A stretch of DNA of 5,359 nt, taken from an uncultured Methylococcaceae bacterium (GTDB taxonomy: Bacteria; Pseudomonadota; Gammaproteobacteria; Methylococcales; Methylomonadaceae). The stretch spans positions 1-5,359 of the forward strand of contig CAIMDR010000603.1 of the NCBI GenBank assembly GCA_903839795.1. The letters are read 5' to 3'. Positions 1 through 5,358 of this stretch are shown one piece after another (within the stretch, counting starts at the first letter, position 1; every line of letters starts with the position of its first letter). The position numbers and the translations under genes are program-made. Under the pieces are notes generated by a model. It was not told the DNA's origin and did no database searches. It saw only the letters and a program-made list of their open reading frames with translations.

Positions 1-16
1 ATTGCCCCCCTTACTA

Positions 17-643
17 TTATTTTTTACTGCTTTCCTGCTTAATCAAAAGATTCATAACCTCAATCATTTTTTCATGGGATCCCGCCAAGGGGCCATTCGT
101 TTTGTATTTACCGTTAATAATGACGGCAGGAACCCCGGTTATACCGTAACGAGTTGCCATTAACGGCGATTGGCGCATTTTAGCGTCGACAACAAACGAA
201 TTGTAGGCCTCATGGAACTGGGTTTCAGTAACGCCATGCGCTACAAAAAACTTGGCCAATGCTTCTTCAGTATCGAGACTTTCTTTTTTGTTTTGCACGG
301 CATCAAATAAATCCGCATGAACTTTATCAACAACACCCAATGCTTCGGCCGTGTAATAAGCTTTGGCGTGCTTGCTCCAAAGTTCATTGAATGCCGCTGG
401 TTGGCGGATAAATTCAACATTTTTGGGCAGCTTTTTAACCCATTCTTCCAGTAAAGGCTCAAAACTGTAACAATGTGGACAACCGTACCAAAAGAACTCG
501 ATAATTTCAATTTTATCCGGATTTTGTGTCGGTTGAGCGGGTGCAAGGGTTTCATAACCGACTGCTGCCGGCTCGGCTTTCAACAGAAAAGAACTGGAAA
601 ATAACAAGATCAACAGACCGGTTTGAGCAATTTTTTTAAGCAT
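17..643 (-). CDS. dsbA: Periplasmic thiol:disulfide interchange protein DsbA
   Basis: DsbA donates its active-site disulfide to newly exported proteins in the periplasm and is normally reoxidised by DsbB. The 208-aa product starts with a typical Sec signal peptide: KK near the start, a hydrophobic stretch to about residue 21, and probable cleavage after A23 (LKA|EP). The thioredoxin-fold active site is visible as FFWYGCPHC with C55-P-H-C58, the classic DsbA CPHC. The cis-proline loop is GVPAVIING (V171-P172). The alpha-helical insertion lies between them. Length matches the family (about 208 aa in E. coli). The start is supported by the signal peptide. The Shine-Dalgarno is weak: GAGA about 8 nt upstream. 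It lies 76 bp downstream of the cytochrome c4 gene on the same strand with no evident terminator between, so co-transcription is likely. The same c4-dsbA pairing is known from Pseudomonas. The reading frame is intact; any terminator would lie beyond the left edge. Confidence 0.96.
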   Translation of the reverse strand: MLKKIAQTGLLILLFSSSFLLKAEPAAVGYETLAPAQPTQNPDKIEIIEFFWYGCPHCYSFEPLLEEWVKKLPKNVEFIRQPAAFNELWSKHAKAYYTAEALGVVDKVHADLFDAVQNKKESLDTEEALAKFFVAHGVTETQFHEAYNSFVVDAKMRQSPLMATRYGITGVPAVIINGKYKTNGPLAGSHEKMIEVMNLLIKQESSKK

Positions 644-681
644 GATTAAGTTCTCAATGAGCGAGTAGTTTAGATAAAAAC

Positions 682-710
682 AATAACAAAAGTAACGATT
701 CTATAGTCAA
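682..710 (-). promoter_or_regulatory. Weak candidate promoter for dsbA in the c4-dsbA gap
   Basis: On the minus strand a good -35-like TTGACT (710-705, 5/6 to consensus) lies just after the cytochrome c4 stop. Seventeen bases further is only a poor -10 (GTTATT, 3/6); TATTGT at a 19-bp spacing is slightly better. The region is T-rich on this strand and has no hairpin. An internal promoter for dsbA is therefore possible, but simple read-through from the c4 gene explains the layout equally well. Confidence 0.25.
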
Positions 711-719
711 TGTTTTAGC

Positions 720-1406
720 TTATTTCATCATCGATATACGATAAGAAACCGCTTTTATTTCTTCATCAGTCATTTTTTTGGCAATCATGTGCATCATGTT
801 TTCAGGATTATTACTGCGTGCGTCGGTTTTAAAATCAGTAAGTGTCTTTATTAAATAATCAGCATGTTGTGATTTTAATGCCGGAAATGCTGCCGGTTTG
901 TTGCCTTCGCCAAAGGGGCCATGACACGCGATACAGGCTGAAACTTCACGGGACAGGTCGCCGTTGCGGTACAGGTCACTACCTTGGGCAATAATGGCTT
1001 GAAGGGTATCCTTGCCATCAGCTTTTTTATCAGCGTCTGTGGTTGCAGGTTTTTCATCCTCGGCATCATCTAAAATCGGCAATTCGTTAGTTGAAACTTT
1101 TTGTACAGCGTAATAAGCGGCGATATCAACCATGTCCACATCAGATAATCCCATCGCTATAGCAGACATCATGGGATTTTTACGTGCACCGGTTTTAAAG
1201 GCCTGTAGCTGTTTTATCAGGTAGGAAGAATGCTGCTCTGCAAGCTTGGGGAATGTTGATACCAGGCTATTACCAGTGTCTCCGTGACAACTGATACAAG
1301 CGGCTGCTTTTTCTTTTCCTGCTCTAATAGTGCCCTCTGCATGTAAAATAGCTGAAGTACTGGTAAACGCCAGGGCTAGTGAAAGTGCCAGCAGTTTTTT
1401 TTTCAT
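720..1406 (-). CDS. Diheme cytochrome c4 (periplasmic electron carrier)
   Basis: Cytochrome c4 is a two-domain diheme protein of the periplasm that passes electrons from the quinol/bc1 side of respiratory chains toward terminal oxidases. The 228-aa product has a signal peptide with likely cleavage after A23 (LHA|EG). Two class I cytochrome c domains follow, each with a CXXCH heme site: C37-I-S-C40-H41 and C158-I-A-C161-H162. Candidate axial methionines lie in PMM (79-80) and ENMM (204-205), followed by the helical stretches expected of the fold. Both halves share the FPxL...H..YLIK.L..FKT pattern, showing the internal duplication. A charged linker rich in Asp, Lys and Ala (about residues 112-133) joins them and seems longer than usual. 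The start is backed by a strong Shine-Dalgarno, AAGGGGA, 5-6 nt upstream. It faces away from engB and precedes dsbA. DsbA-type thiol oxidation is linked to cytochrome c maturation, which may explain the pairing (inference). Confidence 0.93.
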   Translation of the reverse strand: MKKKLLALSLALAFTSTSAILHAEGTIRAGKEKAAACISCHGDTGNSLVSTFPKLAEQHSSYLIKQLQAFKTGARKNPMMSAIAMGLSDVDMVDIAAYYAVQKVSTNELPILDDAEDEKPATTDADKKADGKDTLQAIIAQGSDLYRNGDLSREVSACIACHGPFGEGNKPAAFPALKSQHADYLIKTLTDFKTDARSNNPENMMHMIAKKMTDEEIKAVSYRISMMK

Positions 1407-1519
1407 CGGGTTCCCCTTTGGAATAAAGTAGTCATTTTACGATAGCCTTTAATGTATGTATGCAGGCTGCAATGTGTAGCCAGATTTTACCCTAATTAGC
1501 AAGCTTAAGCGAGGCAACG
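1407..1519. promoter_or_regulatory. Divergent promoter region between cytochrome c4 and engB
   Basis: This 113-bp gap must hold start signals for both divergent genes. On the minus strand, two -10-like TAAAAT boxes (1489-1484 and 1439-1434, each 5/6) could serve the c4 gene, but neither has a good -35; CATACA, 17 bp upstream of the nearer box, matches 3/6. Plus-strand boxes for engB are weak: TTTACG, 17 bp, TATGCA is the best seen. engB has a clear GAGG Shine-Dalgarno at 1511-1514. Small palindromes occur: TGCAG-G-CTGCA (1461-1471), CTAATTAG (1492-1499) and GCTTAAGC (1503-1510). I see no FNR-type TTGAT-N4-ATCAA box. Exact promoter positions are not secure. Confidence 0.4.
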
Positions 1520-2149
1520 ATGAACCCAGTTTATCACCAAGCAAAATTTATTAACAGTTCACCTGATCTTAAAGATACACCTGAAGATCAGGGTAGGGAA
1601 GTGGCGTTTGCAGGACGCTCAAATGCAGGCAAGTCGAGTGCAATTAACACGCTAACCCGGCAGCACGGTTTAGCCAGAATTAGTAAAACGCCGGGTAGAA
1701 CCCAGATGCTTAATTTTTTTGAAATTAATGCAACGGAACGCTTTGTCGATTTACCGGGTTACGGTTACGCCAAAGTACCTGTAGCGGTCAAGAAAAAGTG
1801 GCATGAGTTAATGGAAAAATATTTAACCCAACGCAAGTCATTGTGTGGAATCATATTAGTGATGGATGTCCGTCATCCTTTAACTGAATTTGACTGGCAG
1901 ATGATTGAATGGTGTCAGCATACCGGTTTGCCGTTACATATATTGTTAACCAAAGCCGATAAATTAAACTATGGTGCCGCAAAAAATACCTTGTTACAAG
2001 TTCAAAAAGAGCTAGGTGATATTAACTTTCCATTGACGATACAGTTGTTTTCATCGTTGAAAAAAATGGGTATTGATGAGGTACATAAGGCACTTGATCT
2101 TTTGTTTAAGCCGGTTGAGTTCTCTGAACCTGAACCTGAACTAGAATAA
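1520..2149 (+). CDS. engB: Ribosome biogenesis GTP-binding protein EngB (YsxC/YihA)
   Basis: EngB is a small TRAFAC-class GTPase needed for late assembly of the 50S ribosomal subunit in the cytoplasm. The 209-aa product shows all the G motifs in order: G1 GRSNAGKS (32-39), G2 TPGRTQ (57-62), G3 DLPGYGYA (77-84), G4 TKAD (144-147) and a G5-like FSSLKKMG (177-184). The N-terminus (MNPVYHQAKFINSSPDL) closely matches how family members begin, and a GAGG Shine-Dalgarno sits 5 nt before the ATG, so the start is secure. Length is normal. The C-terminus ends in an acidic EPEPELE tail encoded by three exact CTGAAC copies. It is transcribed away from the cytochrome c4 gene and convergently with polA. 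The engB/polA convergence around a small RNA locus is conserved in E. coli (yihA-spf-polA) and Pseudomonas. No motif is missing. Confidence 0.96.
   Translation: MNPVYHQAKFINSSPDLKDTPEDQGREVAFAGRSNAGKSSAINTLTRQHGLARISKTPGRTQMLNFFEINATERFVDLPGYGYAKVPVAVKKKWHELMEKYLTQRKSLCGIILVMDVRHPLTEFDWQMIEWCQHTGLPLHILLTKADKLNYGAAKNTLLQVQKELGDINFPLTIQLFSSLKKMGIDEVHKALDLLFKPVEFSEPEPELE
2124..2141 (+). repeat. Three exact CTGAAC hexamers inside the engB 3' end
   Basis: Three head-to-tail CTGAAC copies encode the repeated Glu-Pro of the acidic EngB tail. The array sits just before the stop codon, outside the conserved GTPase core, so copy-number changes would only lengthen or shorten the tail. It is short, and slippage activity is inference. 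Confidence 0.6.
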
Positions 2150-2159
2150 GCGCTTAAAC

Positions 2160-2194
2160 AAAAAAAACCCCAACGTATTAAAAATATTTTGGGG
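2160..2194 (-). terminator. Rho-independent terminator of the sRNA/polA strand
   Basis: Reading the minus strand, CCCCAA (2194-2189) pairs perfectly with TTGGGG (2173-2168). Inside, TATT/AATA can extend the stem past a small internal loop. The stem is followed immediately by eight Ts (2167-2160), a textbook intrinsic terminator. On the plus strand the same stem is followed only by CTTT, so for engB it would be a weak bidirectional terminator at best. Confidence 0.88.
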
Positions 2195-2260
2195 CTTTAA
2201 GAGTAATCAGCCGATTAACTGAGGGAGGACGGCTGATTCAACACCCATAAGGTATTGCGG
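2160..2260 (-). ncRNA. Candidate Spot 42/ErsA-like small regulatory RNA
   Basis: This predicted RNA of about 100 nt lies between polA and engB on the polA strand, exactly the syntenic place of E. coli Spot 42 (spf) and Pseudomonas ErsA. Three hairpins follow one another. SL1 (2257-2239) pairs CAATACC with GGTGTTG (one G-U) around a 5-nt loop. SL2 (2238-2205) has perfect 9-bp arms AATCAGCCG/CGGCTGATT around a 16-nt loop containing TCCTCCCTC. A short A/T-rich single-stranded linker follows, then the terminator hairpin with U8. SL1 and SL2 abut directly. A sigma-E-like promoter ends about 5 nt before the proposed 5' end, which is inferred from that promoter. Spot 42 and ErsA are Hfq-dependent, base-pairing regulators of carbon use and envelope/virulence genes respectively. 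The UCCUCC loop could pair with Shine-Dalgarno sequences. Primary sequence similarity to either RNA is not evident to me beyond synteny and the GC-rich terminator, so function is inference. The alternative is a structured polA 3' UTR. Confidence 0.68.
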
Positions 2261-2264
2261 TTTC

Positions 2265-2292
2265 TATGACTTCAGGATGAAAGAAAAGTTTC
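2265..2292 (-). promoter_or_regulatory. Sigma-E/AlgU-like promoter for the candidate sRNA
   Basis: On the minus strand GAAACTT (2292-2286) resembles the sigma-E -35 GGAACTT. After exactly 16 bp comes TCATA (2269-2265), resembling the TCAAA/TCTGA-type -10. Initiation would fall near 2260-2258, just before the first hairpin. I see no good sigma-70 alternative here. Pseudomonas ErsA is known to depend on the sigma-E homologue AlgU (sigma 22), which fits. The match is imperfect, so this is a prediction. Confidence 0.5.
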
Positions 2293-2295
2293 ATC
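2276..2295. repeat. Perfect GATGAAA-N6-TTTCATC inverted repeat
   Basis: Seven-base arms separated by 6 bp lie 13 bp past the polA stop and overlap the proposed -35 box of the sRNA. It could be an operator for a dimeric regulator or a small hairpin in the polA 3' UTR. No U tract follows it on either strand, so it is not a terminator. Confidence 0.5.
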
Positions 2296-2308
2296 AACAT
2301 TAAAAAGA

Positions 2309-5023
2309 TTAATGAGCTTCGTCCCAGTTATTACCCACGCCTATATCAACAATCAGCGGTACGTTCAAATCAGCGGCTGAACTCATCATGTTTCTAATAA
2401 TAGCGCTATAGTGGTCGACCTGATCTTCTGCCGCTTCAAATACCAGTTCATCGTGAACTTGCATAATCATTTTTGCATCCGGTTTGTCTTCCAGTAACCA
2501 CTGATCAGTCTTAATCATGGCGCGTTTAATAATGTCAGCCGCTGTGCCTTGCATGGGCGCATTAATAGCCGTGCGTTCAGCATATTGGCGACGCGCAGCA
2601 TTGCGTGATTTTATTTCAGGTAAATACAGGCGGCGACCAAATAAAGTTTCAACATAGCCTTGTTCGCGGGCCTGTTCTCTAATACTGTCCATATAATTTT
2701 TAACGCCCGGATAACGCGTAAAATATAAATCTATATACGATTGAGCCTGACTACGTGACAAACCTAGTTGTTGAGCCAAGCCAAAAGAAGACATGCCATA
2801 AATCAGCCCAAAGTTAATCGCTTTTGCCGAACGACGAAGATCGGTGGTGACTTGATCTAAAGCTACGCCAAATACTTCTGCCGCTGTCGCTCGGTGAACA
2901 TCCTCGCCCGCGCTAAAGGCTTTTAGCAAACCGGCATCAGCGGATAAATGCGCCATGATGCGTAATTCAATTTGCGAATAATCAGCCGCCACAATTTTAT
3001 AACCTTGCGGGGCAATAAAAGCCTGTCGTATCTTGCGGCCCTCTTCACTGCGAATAGGGATGTTTTGCAAGTTGGGATTGGAAGAAGAAAGCCTTCCGGT
3101 TGCGGCTACTGCCTGATGATACGAGGTGTGTATGCGCCCCGTTTTGTCATCAACCTGTTGCGGCAGTTTATCGGTATAAGTCGATTTTAGTTTGCTTAAA
3201 CTACGGTAATCCAAAATCAGCTTGGGCAACGGATAGTCTAAAGCCAATTCTTGCAGCACTGACTCTTCGGTTGATGGCTGGCCTTTAGGTGTTTTCTTGA
3301 TAACAGGAATTTTTTGTTCATCGTAGAGAATGTTCTGAATTTGTTTGGGTGAACCTAAATTAAAGGTGTGTCCGGCGAGATCGTGGGCTCGTTGTTCAAG
3401 AGCGACAATATGACTGGCCAGTTCCAAACTTTGCTGAGACAGCATGGCCGTATCAATCAGGACGCCATTGCTTTCAATACGGGCAAGCACACTGATCAAC
3501 GGGACTTCTATTTCCGAATATAAGGCAAGCAGGGAAGGGTGCTGTTGCAGCTTGGTCATTAATACTTGATGCAGTTGCAAAGTAATGTCCGCATCTTCAG
3601 CGGCATAAGGAGCCGCTTCTTCGATGGCCACTTCTTGAAACGGGATTTGTTTGGCTCCCTTGCCGGCAACGTCTTCATAATGAATAGTCGTTACGCCTAA
3701 ATATTCTTTAGCAAGGTCATCCATATTATGTTTGATTGCCGTACTGTTTAGTACATAAGATTCCAGCATGGTGTCATGAGCGATACCCCGCAGCGTTATG
3801 CCGTGATTGGCTAACACATGTGTGTCATATTTGAGGTTTTGCCCCAGCTTGGCTTTATCCGGATTTTCAAGAAGTGGGCGGAGTTTTTCCAGAATTTCGG
3901 TACGGTTTAGCTGATCAGGGGCGCCTGTATAAAGATGCGCCAAGGGTACATAGGCCGCTTGGCCTGGCGTTACCGCAAAGGACACACCGACAATCTCTGC
4001 TTTGCTGTAATCAAGGCTGGTGGTTTCTGTGTCAAAAGCAAACAGCTCGGCATTTTCGAGTCGTTCAAGCCATTTATTAAACTGTGGTTGGGTTAATATA
4101 GTTTCGTAAGTTGATTCAATAAGGGCAGGCTTTGCATCTTCTTCAACAACGATGGCGTCTGTCTGGTTATCCAGCATTTTAAACCACGATAAAAAGCCTA
4201 ATCCGGCTAACTGATTTTTTAGTTCGTCAGTATTGACAGGTTGACGTTTTAAATCGTCCATACCGTAAGGTAAATCAAGATCACACTTGATTGTCGTCAG
4301 TTGTTTGGCTATAGGCAGTTGATCCAGACTGGCACGAAGATTCTCGCCAATTTTACCGGTAATTTTGTCAGCATTAGCCACGAGATTTTCCAGTGTTTGA
4401 TACTGTTCCAACCATTTTGCGGCTGTTTTTGGACCCACTTTGGGTACGCCGGGAATGTTGTCGCTTGTATCGCCCATCAAGGCCAAATAATCAACAATCT
4501 GTTCCGGTTTAACACCAAACTTGTCGATAACACCCTGAATATCCATGCGCGTGTTGGTCATGGTGTTTTCCAGAATAATATGCTCAGTGACCAATTGCGC
4601 CATGTCTTTATCACCGGTGGAAATAATGACCTTAAAACCTTGTTGCTCCGCGTGTTGCGCCAGCGCACCCAGCACATCATCCGCTTCTACGCCAGACTCC
4701 ATAATTAAAGGCAAACCCATGGCGCGAATCAGATGGTGCAAAGGCTCTATTTGAACGCGCAAATCGTCAGGCATAGGTGGGCGGTGCGCTTTATATTGAT
4801 CATAAAGGTCATTACGAAAGGTTTTACCGGGCGCGTCAAAAACCACCGTGATGTAGTCACTGTGATACTCGGCTATCAGTTTGCGCAACATGTTGGATAC
4901 GCCATAAATGGCATTGGTAGGCTCACCCAGAGGATTGGTTAACGGTGGAATCGCATGATAAGCGCGAAACAAAAAGGAAGAGCCGTCAACCAGAATCAGG
5001 CGTTTTTGTGTTTGTTGTGGCAT
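2309..5023 (-). CDS. polA: DNA polymerase I with 5' nuclease and proofreading domains
   Basis: PolA fills gaps in excision repair and removes Okazaki RNA primers. The 904-aa protein has all three domains. The 5' nuclease (about 1-290) keeps its metal-binding acidic residues D13, D63, D115, D116, D138, D140, D185 and D188, plus the helix-hairpin-helix near 190-203. The 3'-5' exonuclease (about 325-490) retains D331/E333 (FDTET), D400 (GQNLKYD) and Y473/D477 (YAAED), so proofreading should work. The polymerase domain (about 510-904) has motif A D681 (ADYSQIELR), motif B R730, K734, F738 and Y742 (AKAINFGLIYG), and motif C H857-D858-E859. F738 matches E. coli F762, the form that discriminates against dideoxynucleotides. 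It is 24 residues shorter than E. coli PolA (928 aa). Numbering agrees up to D188 and is offset by 24 from exo I onward, so the deficit lies between. The N-terminus MPQQTQKRLILVDGSSFLFRA fixes the start, yet no Shine-Dalgarno precedes it: the upstream bases are heptad repeat. It converges on engB. Confidence 0.98.
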   Translation of the reverse strand: MPQQTQKRLILVDGSSFLFRAYHAIPPLTNPLGEPTNAIYGVSNMLRKLIAEYHSDYITVVFDAPGKTFRNDLYDQYKAHRPPMPDDLRVQIEPLHHLIRAMGLPLIMESGVEADDVLGALAQHAEQQGFKVIISTGDKDMAQLVTEHIILENTMTNTRMDIQGVIDKFGVKPEQIVDYLALMGDTSDNIPGVPKVGPKTAAKWLEQYQTLENLVANADKITGKIGENLRASLDQLPIAKQLTTIKCDLDLPYGMDDLKRQPVNTDELKNQLAGLGFLSWFKMLDNQTDAIVVEEDAKPALIESTYETILTQPQFNKWLERLENAELFAFDTETTSLDYSKAEIVGVSFAVTPGQAAYVPLAHLYTGAPDQLNRTEILEKLRPLLENPDKAKLGQNLKYDTHVLANHGITLRGIAHDTMLESYVLNSTAIKHNMDDLAKEYLGVTTIHYEDVAGKGAKQIPFQEVAIEEAAPYAAEDADITLQLHQVLMTKLQQHPSLLALYSEIEVPLISVLARIESNGVLIDTAMLSQQSLELASHIVALEQRAHDLAGHTFNLGSPKQIQNILYDEQKIPVIKKTPKGQPSTEESVLQELALDYPLPKLILDYRSLSKLKSTYTDKLPQQVDDKTGRIHTSYHQAVAATGRLSSSNPNLQNIPIRSEEGRKIRQAFIAPQGYKIVAADYSQIELRIMAHLSADAGLLKAFSAGEDVHRATAAEVFGVALDQVTTDLRRSAKAINFGLIYGMSSFGLAQQLGLSRSQAQSYIDLYFTRYPGVKNYMDSIREQAREQGYVETLFGRRLYLPEIKSRNAARRQYAERTAINAPMQGTAADIIKRAMIKTDQWLLEDKPDAKMIMQVHDELVFEAAEDQVDHYSAIIRNMMSSAADLNVPLIVDIGVGNNWDEAH

Positions 5024-5030
5024 AAGATTT

Positions 5031-5100
5031 AAGGTGCAAGGTTAAAGGAGATAGGTACAAGGCTAAAGGCGCAAGGTTAAAGGCTAAAGGCTAAAGACCT
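5031..5100. repeat. Ten-unit degenerate heptad repeat (AAGGNNN) upstream of polA
   Basis: Ten consecutive 7-bp units read on the plus strand: AAGGTGC, AAGGTTA, AAGGAGA, TAGGTAC, AAGGCTA, AAGGCGC, AAGGTTA, AAGGCTA, AAGGCTA, AAGACCT. Eight keep AAGG exactly, and variation falls mainly in the last three bases. The array ends 7 bp before the polA start and lies in its presumed 5' UTR, where on the minus strand it reads as CCTT-rich heptads. It encodes nothing recognisable. Degenerate heptad arrays are known in intergenic DNA of several bacteria; expansion by slippage is inferred. Confidence 0.85.
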
Positions 5101-5115
5101 AAAACCGGATGGGCT

Positions 5116-5143
5116 ATTTTACCCCTCATAGACATCAAGTTAA
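5116..5143 (-). promoter_or_regulatory. Candidate sigma-70 promoter of polA
   Basis: On the minus strand TTAACT (5143-5138, 4/6 to TTGACA) is followed after 16 bp by TAAAAT (5121-5116, 5/6 to TATAAT). Transcription would start near 5109 and give a leader of about 85 nt that contains the whole heptad array. It sits between the inverted repeat and the heptads. Similarity is moderate and the call is tentative. Confidence 0.4.
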
Positions 5144-5148
5144 GACAT

Positions 5149-5223
5149 TTCACCACGAAGATACGAAGAACACGAAGATTTTGCTTTGGTTTTTCTTCGT
5201 GAACTTCGTGTCTTCGTGGTGAA
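5149..5223. repeat. Imperfect 30-bp inverted repeat of ACGAAG units (MITE-like)
   Basis: The left arm (5149-5178) begins TTCACCACGAAG and the right arm (5194-5223) ends CTTCGTGGTGAA. The arms are complementary at 27 of 30 positions around a 15-bp T-rich spacer. Each arm contains three ACGAAG/CTTCGT units spaced 8-9 bp apart. The element is 75 bp with no coding capacity. It lies between the RelA/SpoT-type gene end and polA. No U tract follows on the minus strand, so it is a poor intrinsic terminator even though it could form a strong RNA hairpin. From memory, TTCACCACGAAG-type repeats occur scattered in many bacterial genomes, so a non-autonomous mobile or REP-like element is likely. That is not verifiable here. 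Confidence 0.75.
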
Positions 5224-5244
5224 TTAATAGATGTGTATGCCCCG

Positions 5245-5358
5245 TCAAGTTTTACGCCTGACTTCCGTTATATTGGGCACACAATTTATTTTACTAAGCA
5301 CCTGACTTAGTTGATCGGTATTTTCTATTTGAATGGTCAAATGTAATGTGGCAGAAAA
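5245..5358 (-). CDS. C-terminal end of a RelA/SpoT-family protein (ACT domain), partial
   Basis: The last 37 codons of a gene enter from the right edge and stop at TGA (5247-5245). The protein ends in LHLTIQIENTDQLSQVLSKI followed by NCVPNITEVRRKT. The pattern of a beta strand, then D-x-x-x-L-x-x-V-L-x-K-I, then VPNI-x-x-V-R-R closely resembles the C-terminal ACT/RRM regulatory domain of RelA and SpoT, the long (p)ppGpp synthetase/hydrolase enzymes. In those enzymes the domain contacts the ribosome or senses ligands; the catalytic N-terminal parts are outside the window. RelA versus SpoT cannot be decided, and another ACT-domain protein is possible. It is codirectional with polA, 221 bp upstream. 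The frame is open up to the window edge and the stop position fits the family's usual end. Confidence 0.72.
   Translation of the reverse strand, partial: FSATLHLTIQIENTDQLSQVLSKINCVPNITEVRRKT

Noticed and set aside
241..555. 104-codon minus-strand frame within dsbA
   Set aside because: It is an out-of-frame shadow of dsbA; the dsbA frame has the signal peptide and CPHC motif.
875..1069. 64-codon minus-strand frame within the cytochrome c4 gene
   Set aside because: It is out of frame with the heme-binding cytochrome and has no recognisable features.
1492..1510. CTAATTAG and GCTTAAGC palindromes as an operator for engB
   Set aside because: Each is only 8 bp, a common chance occurrence. There is no paired spacing typical of a known regulator.
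2972..3288. Overlapping short plus-strand frames antisense to the polA polymerase domain
   Set aside because: They are shadow frames over conserved polymerase motifs, with no family resemblance and mutual overlap in different frames.
4301..4708. 135-codon open frame on the plus strand, antisense to polA
   Set aside because: It lies wholly within the polA 5' nuclease coding region. The translation is not recognisable, there is no convincing ribosome binding site, and polA is clearly real and intact.
5031..5100. Heptad array as a CRISPR
   Set aside because: Units are 7 bp, contiguous and degenerate. There are no 20-40 bp repeats with unique spacers and no cas gene.
5149..5223. Inverted repeat as a terminator of the RelA/SpoT-type gene
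   Set aside because: No run of Ts follows the hairpin on the minus strand, and its internally repeated structure fits a dispersed element better.
5140..5227. TTAA on both sides of the ACGAAG inverted repeat as a target-site duplication
   Set aside because: The left TTAA (5140-5143) is 5 bp away from the arm while the right one abuts it. In AT-rich DNA this is easily chance.
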